Assembly: GCF_003086295.3 (NCBI RefSeq) | Contig: NC_092054.1 | Span: 51,505,353-51,569,352 of the forward strand | DNA: 64,000 nucleotides | Direction: 5' to 3' | Source of the DNA: Arachis hypogaea | Taxonomy: Eukaryota > Streptophyta > Magnoliopsida > Fabales > Fabaceae | In this document: one piece after another, positions 11,615 to 23,059 of the stretch | Numbering within the stretch: position 1 is the stretch's first letter | How the letters are laid out: every line of letters begins with the position of its first letter | Made by a program: the position numbers and the translations under genes | Notes under the pieces: model-generated | Database searches by the model: none | Seen by the model: the letters and a program-made list of their open reading frames with translations, nothing else | What the model was told of the DNA's origin: nothing

Positions 11615-13017
11615 TGGTGCGGTATTTTCAACCACACTTACTAACCGGCAAGTGCACCGGGTCGTACCAAGTAATACCTTACTTGAGTAAGGGTCGATCC
11701 CACGAGGATTGATGGATTAAGCAACAATGGTACTTGATAGGCTTAGTTAGACAGACAGAAAATAGTGTTGGGAGTTCAAAGACATTAAACAATAGCAAAA
11801 ATATTAAAGAAGGGCAAGTAATTAAGATGGGAATAATATATGGAGAAGGCAGTGAAGGTTTTAGAGTTATCTTATTTTCTGGATTGACTTTTCATATTAA
11901 CTATTTTAATCATGCAAGATTTAATTCATGGCAAACTAATTGTGACTAGACCCTAATTCCTTAGACCTTCCTAGTCTCCTCTAAAATTCGTCAACTGCCA
12001 ATTCCTTGGTCAATTGATTCAAATTAGAGGGTGATGATCAAATTCCAGTTTATATGCCACAAGAATCCTATTATCAAAAAATAGGGGGATTATATGTCAC
12101 GTATCCCGTTAAGTCCAAATAATTAAAAATTTAGGATAATATGTTTTCAAGCTATTGTTCAAGTAAAGAGCTTTTCCAAGTTTTACAAGAACTCAAATAG
12201 AACATGGGTCATACTTCCGTTCCACCCGAATTCATAAAATAAAGAACGAAAACAATTATTGAAATATAAATCAAATCATGAATTAAAATAGAAAAATAAT
12301 ATTATCAATCCATACAATAGACAGAGCTCCTAACCTTAACAATGGAGGATTAGTTGCTCATGGAATATGAAAATGTAAATTTGTATGGAATAATGTTGTG
12401 GAATATGTTGTTCTGGAACCACCCTATTGGGATTCCTTTTATAACTAATCCTAAGAATTTAAAAATCAAATTTCTAAAATTAAAATTAAAATAATATCTT
12501 TTCCTAAAATAAGATTTGAATTTAAATTCGAATTAATTAACAAGTCTTCAGCTGATGGGTGGCACCACTTGATTTGTCCATTCTGCAGCTTCTAATCTGT
12601 GATTTCTGGGCTAAGAACTTGGTCAAAACGGCCCAGAGATCGCCCCCAGCATTTTTCTACATTTTCTACACGTGGCGCATGTGACGCGTTCGCGTCGTCC
12701 ACGCGTTCGCGTCATTTGTTCAGATTCCAGTCCACGCGTTCGCGTCAGGCACGCGATCGCGTCATTGCGATTTCCTCCATTCCGCGCGGTCGCGTTAGCC
12801 ATGCGTCCGTGTCGATATTCGCTGGTTATCTCTTTGACTTCTTCTCTTTCTCTGTAGAAACTCCATCAAATTCCGCTAAATGCTACCTAAAATAAATAGT
12901 ATTGTACAAAACTCAAAATAGCATCCATAGTGGCTAAAATATAATTAATTCTTAATTAAATTCAACAATTTAGATGCAAATTCACTAGGAAAAAATAGAC
13001 AAGATGCTCACGCATCA
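11615..13017 (-). repeat. Element A 3' LTR (1403 bp)
   Basis: On the minus strand it runs from TGATGCGTGAGCATC (13017) to GCACCA (11615); the usual GCATCA end is changed by one base. It contains a TATA-like TATAAAAG (12443-12436) and three pairs of CpG-rich dyads (12673-12815). The 3' domain carries the CCTTAC-TCAA-GTAAGG hairpin. Confidence 0.85.
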
Positions 13018-14133
13018 CAACATCAAACTTAAACTGTTGCTTGTCCTCAAGCAACCAAAACTAATATAAGCTTAGGATGTGAATTTGCATGAGAATGAGA
13101 GTTCGATTAAGCTCATGTCTCTTCTTATAGTGGGGTTTACAACTACAATCCTGAATAGTTTTGGCATCTCACTTTATCCTTTGAAGTTCAGAATGATTGG
13201 CATCCATAGGAACTCAGAATTCAGATAGTGTTATTGACTCTCCTTGTTCAGTATGTTGATTCTTGAACACAGCTACTTTATGAGTCTTGGCTGTGACCCT
13301 AAGCATTTTGTTTTCAAGTATTACCACTGGATACATAAATGCCACAGACACATAACCGGGTGAACCTTTTCAGATTGTGACTCAGCTTTGCTAGAGTCCC
13401 CAGTTAGAGGTGCCCAGAGTTCTTAAGCACACTCTTTTTGCTTTGGACAACGACTTTAACTGCTCAGTCTCAAGCTTTTCACTTGACACCTTCACGCCAC
13501 AAGCACATGGTTAGGAACAGCTTGATTTAGCCGCTTAGGCCAGGATTTTATTCCTTAGGACCCTCCTATCCATTAATGCTTAAAGTCTTGGATCCTTTTT
13601 ACCCTTTGCCTTTTAGTTTAAAGGGTTATTGGCTTTTTCTGCTTGCTTTTCTTTTTCTTGTTTGTTTCATTATTTTATTAAATTTTTTTCGCAAGCCTCG
13701 TGTTTTTCACTGCTTTTTCTTGCTTCAAGAATCAATTTTATGATTTTTCAGATTATTAATAATATTTTTCTTTTTCATCATTCTTTCAAGAGCCAACCAT
13801 TTTAACATTCATAAACTTCATTATCAAAAATTATGCACTGTTCATGTCATGCATTCAGAATCACAGAAAATACCACCACATTTAAGACTATTATTCAATA
13901 TAGACCCACTTTCTCATGCAATATATCACTCCTGTATTTTTTTTAAATTAAGCTTAGTGAGTAATACATGAGACATTTTTTTCAGAATTAAAGCAATAGG
14001 GAGAACTAAACTAGTCATAGGATTCTAACTAATAAAGGATCATGCAACAAACAAAGAAAAATAGCAGAAAACTGAAACATAACATAGACAAAGAGGGGAG
14101 GAATAAAAAATGAAAGGAACTCAACCACCTTAG

Positions 14134-14205
14134 TTATCCTAGCAGTCGTTTATTCTTCAGGTTGTGCTCCTCAATGAAGATGATTTGCCTCCATTTTGGT
14201 GCCAT
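14134..14205 (-). CDS. Conserved 23-codon ORF in the element A 3' region
   Basis: A short frame beginning MAPKWRQIIFIEEHNLKNK and ending at TAA. Homologous frames occur at 23699-23770 (plus strand, MAPKGRRIIFTEEHNLKNK), at 31764-31835 (broken by TGA) and, truncated by an insertion, at about 36973-37035. Similarity may reflect common descent, and it may be the remnant N-terminus of a lost downstream (env-position) ORF. I do not know a function, and translation is unproven. Confidence 0.3.
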   Translation of the reverse strand: MAPKWRQIIFIEEHNLKNKRLLG

Positions 14206-14404
14206 AGGAATAAACAGAAAACCTATAAGCAAAGCGTCAACACCAAACTTAAAGGTTTGCTTGTCCTCAAGCAAAGAAGAACTGAAAATAAAAATAAATA
14301 ATGAGAGAAAAGAAGAATATACAGGTAAAAGAACAAGAGAGAATTAGGATTAGGAGAAAAGAAAGATAAGATAATTGGCAAATCAGGGAAGCTGTGCGGC
14401 GCAA

Positions 14405-14945
14405 GCGACGCGGCCGCGTGGGGCACGCAGTCGCGCGAATTGCGCTTATACTGATTGACGCGGTTGCGTCGGTCACGCGGTCACGTGACCCATTTTATGC
14501 TACTGGCGCGAGGGTAGCCTCGCACTCGCACAACTCTCTGTTTGAAATTTTATTCTTTTGCCAAATCTTATGTGATGCGATCGTGTGGGGCATGCGATCG
14601 CGTGAATGGCCATTAGAAGGATATGACGCGGACGCGTGAGCCATGCATCCGCGTGAGTAGAATTGGGCGTTCAGCGTCAATCCAGCACCACTCTAGCACA
14701 ACTTTCGGTCGTGCACCCTTTTCACGTCGAATTCCAGGGCACGCGGCCGCGTGAGTGATGCGGTCGCGTGGGAGGCCAATGTTCCCACCCGACGCGGACC
14801 CGTCATCGACGCGGTCGCGTAGAACAATTTGTGCCAAAGGCACTATTCCAGCGCCACTCCCTCGCAACTCTCTGTCAAATTTATTTTTTCACACACACCC
14901 ATCTGACTCGGACGCGTCAGCGATGCGTTCGCGTCGTTTACGCTC
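14405..14945. repeat. Paired CpG-rich dyads in element A 3' region
   Basis: Seven clusters, each of two ACGCGNNCGCGT-like 12-mers separated by about 4-6 bp, for example near 14411, 14458, 14576, 14628, 14740, 14789 and 14909. Spacers are ordinary AT-rich sequence. Each 12-mer is an interrupted palindrome with two CGCG cores. The open frames through this region (rich in R, S, A, V) are by-products of the repeat. Confidence 0.75.
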
Positions 14946-15088
14946 TCTCTTTTTTTTTTTTGAAATAGCTTGAGGTGTTCGGTTCCTGTGATAGAATAGC
15001 TGCATGATCAGAAAATTAGTAAGAATTTAATAAAAATCAAACAAGTAAGAAAACTACTACTACGAAAAATAACTAAGGATACGAAATT

Positions 15089-15106
15089 ATCGGGTTGCCT
15101 CCCGAC
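15089..15106 (-). promoter_or_regulatory. Conserved post-ORF hairpin, element A copy
   Basis: On the minus strand GTCGGG-AGGCAA-CCCGAT forms a six-pair stem (one G-U) with a six-base loop, about 39 bases after the integrase stop and preceded by GAAGCGCTT. The stem differs from the F and B/D copies, but pairing is kept; see findings. Role unknown. Confidence 0.6.
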
Positions 15107-15145
15107 AAGCGCTTCTTTAACGCACTAGCTTGACGGTCAGTTCTG

Positions 15146-16357
15146 CTAGTTCAGCAGATGAGTGGACCTCTGGTGATCAATCTCGCCTCTAAGATAGTGC
15201 TTCAACCTCTGGCCATTCACTGTGAATTTTCTGTCAGAATTCTCTTCCTGTATCTCCACATGACCATATGGTGAAGCGCTGGTAACCACAAATGGTCCTG
15301 ACCACCGGGATTTCAGCTTCCCGGGAAAGAATTTGAGCCTTGAATTATATAGAAGCACTCTCTGTCTTGGCTCAAATATTCTGATGGCAATCTTCTTATC
15401 ATGCAGTAGCTTGGTTCTCTCCTTATAGAGCTTGGCATTCTCATAGGCTGAATATCTGAATTCATCAAGCTCATTCAACTGAAGCATCCGCTTAATTCTT
15501 GCAGCTTCTGAATCAAGATTCAGATACCTAATTGCCCAATAAGCCTTGTGCTCCAGCTCAACTGGAAAGTGACAGGCTTTGCCATAGACCAACTGATATG
15601 GGGACATGCCAATTGGGGTCTTGTATGCTGTCCGGTATGCCCAGAGAGCATCATCAAGCTTCCTAGACCAGTCCTTTCTTGAAACACTGACGGTCTTCTC
15701 TAGAATCCTTTTGAGTTCCCTGTTGGAAACTTCAACCTGTCCACTTGTCTGAGGGTGATAGCGGGTTGCCACTTTATGACGGACTCCATATCTATGCAGA
15801 AGAGAGTCCAACTGTCTGTTACAGAAGTGACTTCCTCCATCACTAATGAGTGTCATTGGGACACCAAACCGGCTGAAGATATATCTCTGAAAAAAGCTCA
15901 TTACCACCTTGGCATCATTGGTGGGCAAAGCCACAGCTTCCACCCACTTGGACACATAGTCGACTGCCACTAGAATATAGTTGTTTGAATGTGAGGGTGG
16001 GAAAGGTCCCATGAAATCAATACCCCACACATCAAACAACTCAACCTCAAGAATTCCCTGCTGTGGCATTTCATGGTTGGCAGGGAGGTTTGTGGCTTTT
16101 TCACATCTATCACAGTGCTTTACAAATGCTCTTGAGTCTCTGAAGAGAGTCGGCCAATAAAACCCGCTCTGAAGGACCTTTGTAGCTGTCCTTTCACCAC
16201 CAAAGTGGCCTCCATACTCAGAACCATGACAGTGCCAAAGAATCTGCTGTTTTTCTTCATCTGGGACACACCTCCGGATAATTCCATCTGAACACCTTTT
16301 AAAAAGGTATGGTTCCTCCCAAATGTAGTACTTTGCATCAGTCAATAGCTTCTTCAC
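15146..16357 (-). pseudogene. Element A integrase
   Basis: Catalyses insertion of element cDNA. Counting from the codon after the stop at 16358-16360, the HHCC zinc finger is H44, H51, C82 and C85, and the catalytic triad is D114 (GIDFMG), D173 (SDGGSHF) and E209, with the D-35-E spacing. A C-terminal domain with [16 protein letters not shown] follows, and the product ends at TGA/TAG-type stop 15146-15148. It is about 400 residues and complete apart from the upstream nonsense codon that separates it from RNase H in the same frame. Closest type from memory is Athila. Confidence 0.85.
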
Positions 16358-17970
16358 TTATTGCCTACTGTACTCCCTTGGGATAAAATTCATGGCCTTA
16401 TAATTTGCAATGTCTGCAAACCATAGAGCCTGCTGAATGAGGAACAATTGTTCATCTGGAAACATCTCAGTCACAGTTATGGGTGGTTGTACTCCTGCTT
16501 CAGGCTCAATTCTGGAGAGATGGTCAGCTACTTGATTTTCTGACCCTTTCTTGTCTTTTATCTCAATATGAAACTCTTGAAGGAGCAACACCCATCTGAT
16601 TAATCTTGGTTTAGAATCCTGTTTGGTTAGAAGGTACTTCAAAGCAGCATGGTCAGTATAAACAATAACCTTAGAACCAAGTAAATAGGACCTAAACTTA
16701 TCAACACCATACACAACAGCTAATAATTCCTTTTCTGTAGTTGTGTAATTCTTTTGAGCATCATTTAACACACGACTGGCATAGTAAATGACATGTACAA
16801 GCTTACCATGCCTCTGTCCTAAAACAGCTCCTATAGCAAAATCACTAGCATCACACATTAATTCAAATGGTAAATCCCAGTCAGGGGAAGCTATAATGGG
16901 AGCAGAGGTGAGATTTGCCTTCAGAGTTTCAAAAGCATGCAGACAGTTAGAATCAAAGACAAAAGGAACATCAACAACCAATAGGTTGCTCAATGGTTTA
17001 GCAATTTTAGAAAAATCCTTTATAAATCTTCTATAAAATCCTGCATGACCCAAGAAACTCCTAATTGCCTTAACATTAGTTGGTGGTGGTAATTTTTCAA
17101 TTACCTCCACATTTGCTCTGTCAACCTCAATTCCCTTACTTGAAATCCGGTGTCCAAGAACAATGCCTTCTTTAACCATAAAACGGCATTTTTCCCAATT
17201 TAAAACAAGGTTTGATTCTTGACACCGTTTCAAGACAAGAGATAAATGTTTAAGGCAGGATTCAAAAGAATTACCAAAAATAGAAAAATCATCCATAAAT
17301 ATCTCAATAAACTTTTCAACCATATCAGAAAAAATTGAAAGCATACACCTCTGAAAAGTTGCTGGAGCATTGCAAAGTCCAAATGGCATTCTCCTGTAGG
17401 CAAATACTTCAAAGGGGCATGTGAATGCTGTCTTCTCTTGATCTTGAGGGTCCACTGCAATTTGATTATATCCAGAATATCCATCTAGAAAATAATAAAA
17501 AGCATGACCAGCTAACCTCTCAAGCATCTGATCAATGAAAGGGAGGGGGAAATGATCCTTCCTTGTAGTAGTGTTTAGCCTCCTATAATCTATGCACATT
17601 CTCCATCCTGTGACTGTTCTTGTAGGAATAAGCTCATTCTTTTCATTCTTGATCACTGTCATCCCTCCTTTCTTGGGAACTACCTGTACAGGACATACCC
17701 AAGGACTGTCAGAAATAGGGTAAATAATACCTGCTTCCCATAATTTCATTACCTCTTTTTGGACCACCTCTTTCATAGTTGGATTGAGTCTCCTTTGTGG
17801 TTGCACAACTGGTTTAGCATCATCTTCAAGAAGGATCTTGTGCATACACTTGGTTGGACTAATCCCCTTCAAGTCACTAATGGTCCACCCAAGAGCTATT
17901 TTATGGCTCCTGAGCACTGAAATAAGCGCCTCCTCTTCTTCAGGCTTCAGAGAAGAGCTAATAATCACTG
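16358..17970 (-). pseudogene. Element A reverse transcriptase and RNase H
   Basis: Copies element RNA into DNA and degrades the RNA strand. The RT palm contains [18 protein letters not shown] and the active-site FMDD (FMDDFSIFG); RNase H follows with [32 protein letters not shown] and NQVADHLSR. The native sequence enters at 17970 with [14 protein letters not shown]. Apparent coding further right to 18112 is solo-LTR sequence read by chance. The frame is closed by TAA at 16358-16360 after REYSRQ, just before integrase, so the polyprotein is broken here. Confidence 0.85.
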
Positions 17971-17975
17971 GATAT
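17971..17975. repeat. Target-site duplication GATAT (left copy)
   Basis: GATAT sits directly left of the LTR start TGATGCC; the same pentamer follows the LTR end at 20138-20142. Confidence 0.9.
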
Positions 17976-18289
17976 TGATGCCAGGGCATCTTGGCCAGTT
18001 TTACTGACCTTTTCTTTACTGTTTTTAGGTTAGTTTCATGCATTTCCTTAGGAAATAAGCTAGTTTTGGGTAGATATTCACTTACACCTTGATTCAAACA
18101 TACATTGTGCATTTTACATTATTTCATGAGGATTTTGCATGAGTTTAGTGACAAATTGTATGTTGCATTACCCATGACTTAGACTAGAACTTTGATGCAC
18201 TCTATTGCTTGATTTCAGGACCAAAGGAAGCAAGGAATGGGAGGTAACTTGCAAAGTTAATGAGAAAAGTGATTGCCAATAACGCTCTC

Positions 18290-19015
18290 GAAGCCATCAT
18301 TGACCACGTTAAGAGTCACGTTAACTAAGTTAACGTGAACTCTAACGTGGAGAAGGGAAGTTGAGCCAACGTTAGTGACACTTAACATTGTCACTAACGC
18401 TGGCAAATGCTCATAAGTGGCCACGTTAGAGTCCAACATTAACCTAGTTAACGTGGCCTCTAACGTTAAAAAGGGGAAGAAACGCCAACGTTAGTGACAC
18501 CCAACATTGTCACTAATGTTGGAAGCAACCACACAACCCCCCAAGGAGCCACGTTAACTTAGTTAACGTGGAAGCTAACGTTGATGAGTGAAAGAATGGC
18601 CAACGTTAGTGACACTCAACATTGTCACTAACGTTGGGGATGGCTAAGCATGGCCACGTTAGAAGCCACGTTAACCTAGTTAATGTGGACTCTAACGTGA
18701 GACATAGGGGCACCTTGGAACGTTAGTGACAATGTTGAGTGTCACTAACATTCTCGAAGGATGGCAAGCCCACGTTAAAGAGCCACGTTAACTAAGTTAA
18801 CGTGAGCTCTAACGTGGGAACAAAGGGGGCTTTTCAAAGTTATTGGGAATGTTAAGTCTCAATAACGTGTGTGAAGGACTTAGAGGCAACGTTAGTGGCA
18901 ATGTTTGTGCCACTAACGTTGAAGTTAACGTAGCTTTTACTTCAGAACGTTAGTAAGAAAGTTGATTGTCACTAATGTTCTCGAGCTCATATTTTCACTA
19001 AACGTTAACACCCCT
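18290..19015. repeat. Palindrome array in the solo LTR
   Basis: Alternating imperfect palindromes of two kinds: one built on CACGTTAACTAAGTTAACGTG with flanking GAGTC/GACTC arms, the other on AACGTTAGTGACA...TGTCACTAACGTT. About nine units lie between 18290 and 18980. Each could fold into a hairpin of roughly 15-20 pairs. Confidence 0.8.
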
Positions 19016-20050
19016 AACGTCCTGAGCTAAAGTCTCTGCCCACTTCACACTTTCTCTCTACAAGTAAAGCCAAGCTCAAATGAAGAAGAGAACTGCTTCA
19101 AACTCAAGATCCAAAGGCCCAAGACTTGAAGAGCCAACTAGAAGCTGAGAGAAGTAGTATATATAGGAGTAGCTTTGAATTGTTGAAGAGTTCTGGAAGT
19201 TGGAAAAAGAGAACTACTCTCTGTATTTTACCTTCTCTGCAATTTCTAGTTTTATGATGTATTCTCCATCTTTGTTTTCATTTTCTAGAGCTATGAACAA
19301 CTAAACCCCTTTCATTGGGTTAGGGAGCTCTGTTGTAATTTGATGGATCAATACTAATTTTCATTATTCTTCTTCTATCTTTTCTCTTGATTTTACTTGA
19401 AAGCTTTCGATCTTCATCCAATTGAGTAGTTATCTTGGAAAAGAAGCTATTCAAACTTGGATCTCTTCTGAACCTTGAAAGAGGAATGAAGAGATCAAGC
19501 TAGAAATGCTTTCTCATGCTGGACCAAATTGGGTTTTGATGGGTATGTGACTATAACCCTCTCAATACTTGATTTGGGAAATGCATGTGGTATAATCAGT
19601 GACCATACTTCATCTCTTCTCATGAGCAATTGCCAAGGAATTGGATATTGATCAAGATTTGAGAGATTGAATTGCAAGAAATTGTAATTCAATCAATTAA
19701 GATTGCCAAGGAGATCAATGAGTGCATTGATTGAGGAAGAGATGAAAATAAACTTGATCCGGAGAATTGCAACATCTCCTAAGCCCAATGAACTTCCCAT
19801 CTCTGATCTTACCCATTCTCTTTAATTTCTTCCATTTACTTTTATGAGCAAATACCCCATTCCCATTTACAATTCTGCAATTTATTTTCAGTCATTTACT
19901 TCCAGTCCTTTAATTCTAGTATTTACTTTTCTGCTATTTACATTCCCGCCATTTTATTTCTGCAACTCTCAACCCAAATTCTGGATTCGCTCAACTAGAA
20001 AATTCTTCTAATTAAAGTTGCTTGATCAATCAATCCCTGTGGGATTCGAC

Positions 20051-20066
20051 CTCACTCTATTGTGAG
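20051..20066 (+). promoter_or_regulatory. Conserved LTR 3'-domain hairpin, solo LTR copy
   Basis: CTCAC-TCTATT-GTGAG, directly after GGGATTCGAC and before TTTTTACTTGACGA. The same site in B/C/D LTRs has a different but still pairing stem. Confidence 0.5.
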
Positions 20067-20137
20067 TTTTTACTTGACGACAAATTCGGTACACTTGCCG
20101 AAGGAAATTTGTTGAGAGACAGTTTCCACACGCATCA

Positions 20138-20142
20138 GATAT
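20138..20142. repeat. Target-site duplication GATAT (right copy)
   Basis: Partner of 17971-17975. On the minus strand it lies in the protease-side codons ...NDSY. Confidence 0.9.
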
Positions 20143-20984
20143 GAATCATTTCCACCCAAGAACACATATTTCAGAGAAGGGGGTAAGGGTTTGAGCTCAA
20201 GCTTGGGGGCTTCCTCCTCCTTAATTGGCGTGTTCATCAGCTCCTTTTGGGGTGGTGAATCATCAACTTCAACTAATTCACACTCAGAAATAGGATCTAG
20301 AACATCATCAAGTACCTCAGTTTCCAGTACTTCTTGAACAAGTGGTTCAATAACATCTATTTTCATACACCCCTCAGAATAATTGGGGTGTTTGAGGGCT
20401 TCAAAAACATTTAGGACCACCTGTTCTTCATTGAGCCTCAGGGTTAATTCACCCTTTTTCACATCAATCAGAGCTCTACCTGTAGCTAAAAAGGGTCTAC
20501 CAAGTATAATAGAGGGTTTTACCTCCTCTTCCATGTCTAATATAAAAAAATCAACAGGGAAGATAAATGGTCCTACTTTCACAAGTAAATCTTCAACAAC
20601 ACCTACAGGTAATTTGATAGAAAGATCAGCAAGTTGAAGAGAAATACGAGTGGGTTTTACCTCCTCAATTTGAAGCTTTTTCATCACTGAAAGTGGCATG
20701 AGGTTAATGCTAGCTCCAAGATCACAGAAATCTCTCTGAATGCCGACTTCTCCAATGGTGCAAGGAATGACAAAGCTCCCTGGGTCTGGCATCTTCTCAG
20801 GAAGGGTGTGTTGAATAATAGCACTGCATTCCTTGGTTAGCACCACTGTTTCTTGTTCCTTTTAATTCCTCTTGTGGGTCAACAATTCTTTCATAAATTT
20901 AGCATAGAGAGGCATTTGCTCTAGAGCCTCTGCAAAAGGGATGTTGATCTGCAGCTTCTTGAAGACATCTAAAAATTTAGAGAA
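20138..20984 (-). pseudogene. Element A aspartic protease
   Basis: Cleaves the Gag-Pol polyprotein. The active-site motif is CDLGASINLM (Asp codon 20723-20721), with the later ILGRPFLATGRALIDV strand; DLGAS in place of DTGAS is usual for Athila. It ends at LPPSLKYVFLGGNDSY where the solo LTR begins. The N-terminal side is cut by TAA at 20862-20864 and the TAA at 20985-20987, all in one frame with gag and RT. Reading beyond 20138 to the left is LTR-derived. Confidence 0.8.
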
Positions 20985-22670
20985 TTACTTTTCTTTGGAC
21001 GCCTTCTGAAGCCTCTGAGGATATGGCATTTTTGGCTTGTATTCAGGGGCCTTTGGTAAGGTGGGATACGTGTCAAGAGAGTCAGGGAACGGGTTGTCTG
21101 CCTGCTTAGGAGGGGCGTGCTCTACTTCTTCCTTCTTCTCCTCTGGAGCTTCCTTTTCAACTGGATCTTTATTGACCTTGGTCTCAAAACCAGCCACCTT
21201 ACCACTTCTCAATTGAATAGCCTTGCAATCTTCTCTTGGGTTCACCACTGTATCACCAGGGAATGTATTTGAAGACCTTTCAGGTAATTGCTTGCTCATT
21301 TGACCCATTTGCACCTCCAAGTTTCTAATGGAGGCTCTGGTTTCTTGTATGAAACTCATCATCATCTCCCATTTAGAATCTTCTTGGGATTTAGAATGTG
21401 CCTGCTGAGGTGGTTGTTGTTGCTGAGACTGAAATTGGCGGTTATTATGGTTGTTCTGTTGAAAACTACCCTGAGAACTATTGTTGAAGTTCTGAGGTCT
21501 CTGAGGTTGATCTCTCCACCCAAAATTTAGGTGATTCCTCCACCCCTGATTGTATGTCTTAGAATATGGATCATTGTTGGGATTTCTAGGACCACTCCCC
21601 ATGTAATTCACCTGTTCAGAAGAGGGTTGAGCATAATCATAATTATCATTTTGCATAAAGTTACTTGTCATGTCATAGGAGGTATCTTGGGGTGGATTTT
21701 GAATGTTGATAGCTGAGACTTGCATGCCACCCATCTATTGAGTAAGTAGATTTATCTGCTGAGACATAAGCTTGTTCTGAGCAAGAAGAGCATTAACAGC
21801 TTCTACTTCCAACACACCTCTCTTTTGAGCGGCCTCAGAGTTCACAGGATTCCTGTTAGATGTGTATAAATATTGGTTGCTTGCAACCAGTTCAATCAGC
21901 TCAATAGTCTCCTCTGGTGTCTTCTTCTTGTGCAATGAACCGCCTGCAGAAGTGTCTAGGCTCATCTTTGACATCTCTCCTAAGCCTTCATAAAAGATAT
22001 CCAGTTGGGTCCATTTGGAGAACATGTCAGGAGGGCATTGCCTAGTCAGTAGCTTGTATCTCTCCCAAGCTTCATAAAGAGTTTCACCATCCTTTTGCTT
22101 GAAGGTCTGAACCTCCAACCTAAGCTTAGTCAGCTTCTTTGGTGGGAAAAATTTAGTGAGAAACTCTGTAACAACCTTTTCCCAAGTATTCAAACTCTCT
22201 TTTGGTTGGGAATCTAGCCATAGCTTTGCTTTATCCCTCAGAGAAAATGGGAAAAGCATGAGTTTGTACACCTCTGGGTTTACTCCATTTGTCTTCACAG
22301 TATCACATATCTGCAGAAAATCAGAAATAAATTGATTTGGATCTTCATGAGGAAGTCCATGATACTGGCAGTTTTGTTGCACCAGGGTGACCAATTGTGG
22401 CTTCAAATCAAAGTTGTTTGCAGTTATAGGAGGCACCACAATGCTTTTTCCATAGAGATCCACAGTAGGGGCAGAATAAGAGCCAAGCACTCTTCTCTGC
22501 TGATCATCCCCATTCGGATTTACCACATTGGCATTAGCATTATTATTTGCCATAGTGGATTTTACAGCCTTGCAAAGTCTTGCTTGTTGTAAACGTCGCC
22601 TGAAAGTTCTTTCAGGTTCAGGATCAAAGTCTAAGAGATGTTTCTTGTCTCTATTCCTGCGCATACACAA
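20985..22670 (-). pseudogene. Element A Gag
   Basis: Capsid/nucleocapsid protein. Residues of about 85-240 form a Retrotrans_gag domain (FPFSLRDKAKLWLDS, TEFLTKFFPP, LYEAWERYKLLTRQCP). Then comes a Gln/Asn-rich part with NFGWRDQPQRPQNF, a coiled-coil-like stretch (IRNLEVQMGQMSKQLPE) and QLRSGK. TAG at 21735-21737 (after INLLTQ) and TAA at 20985-20987 break the frame, and both fit Gln codons mutated by C to T. I see no CCHC zinc knuckle, unlike element B. The start Met at 22670 is not certain. Confidence 0.8.
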
Positions 22671-22887
22671 GCAGAAAACAAGAAAAACTGGGACTCTCTA
22701 CGTCAGAGTGCAGAGAAGTCCCTGTGAGGTAACCTGTGTAAAATAATAAAATAAGAATACTAAATAAATAACTAAAAAAATTCGAAAATTTAAAAGAAAA
22801 AATAAACAGAAAAATTGAAATAAAATTAACTGAGTGACACCAAACTTAATTTCAGAAAGTAAAAAAAAATATTAGTGCTATTTTAAG
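22671..22887 (-). other. Element A 5' leader remnant
   Basis: AT-rich leader upstream of gag. Its right part (TAATTTCAGAAAG...ATTAGTGCTATT) matches the leader of element D at about 34008-34046, then stops at 22887, where plus-strand sequence of element B starts. A splice-acceptor-like CTGAAATTAAG word is shared by both leaders. Confidence 0.55.
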
Positions 22888-22891
22888 CTTG

Positions 22892-22909
22892 GTGGGAGAC
22901 AACCCACCG
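22892..22909 (+). promoter_or_regulatory. Conserved post-ORF hairpin, element B copy
   Basis: GGTGGG-AGACAA-CCCACC, six pairs and a six-base AGACAA loop, preceded by GCTT. It lies at the very edge of the surviving B sequence, so its ORF is missing. Confidence 0.6.
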
Positions 22910-23059
22910 TGCTATGATCGTTCTTTTTCATTCTTAGTTGTTTTTCGTAATAGTAGTTTTTACTTAGTTGATTTTTATTAAGTTCTTACTAATTTTCTGA
23001 TAATGCAGCTATTTTATAACAGGAACCGAACACCTCAAGCTATATTCCAAAAAAAAAAA

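Larger units (their letters stand above)
13018..15088 (-). other. 3' untranslated region of element A
   Basis: About 2 kb between integrase and the 3' LTR with no env-like ORF. Next to the LTR, on the minus strand, are GAGGACAAGCAA and TTTAAGTTTGATGTTG; a second copy of the GAGGACAAGCAAA...TAAGTTTGGTGTTG pair lies near 14240-14275. In between are a T-rich segment, a 23-codon conserved ORF and the CpG-rich dyad cluster. Confidence 0.6.
17976..20137 (+). mobile_element. Solo LTR (2162 bp) inserted in element A pol
   Basis: Starts TGATGCCAGGGCATC and ends CACGCATCA, flanked by GATAT on both sides, with no primer site or internal sequence. This is the product of recombination between the two LTRs of one element. 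It resembles the F-family LTR at the first ~60 bp and in the last ~150 bp (GTGGGATTCGACCTCACTC), but its central palindromes differ in sequence. A TATATATAGG promoter-like box lies at 19158-19167. It splits protease from RT of element A without changing the outer reading frame. Confidence 0.9.

Noticed and set aside
13018..15088. Env-like ORF of Athila elements
   Set aside because: No long frame, signal peptide or membrane segment is present between integrase and the 3' LTR.
17976..18112. N-terminal extension of the RT frame
   Set aside because: It is solo-LTR sequence read by chance; native RT sequence begins left of the GATAT duplication.
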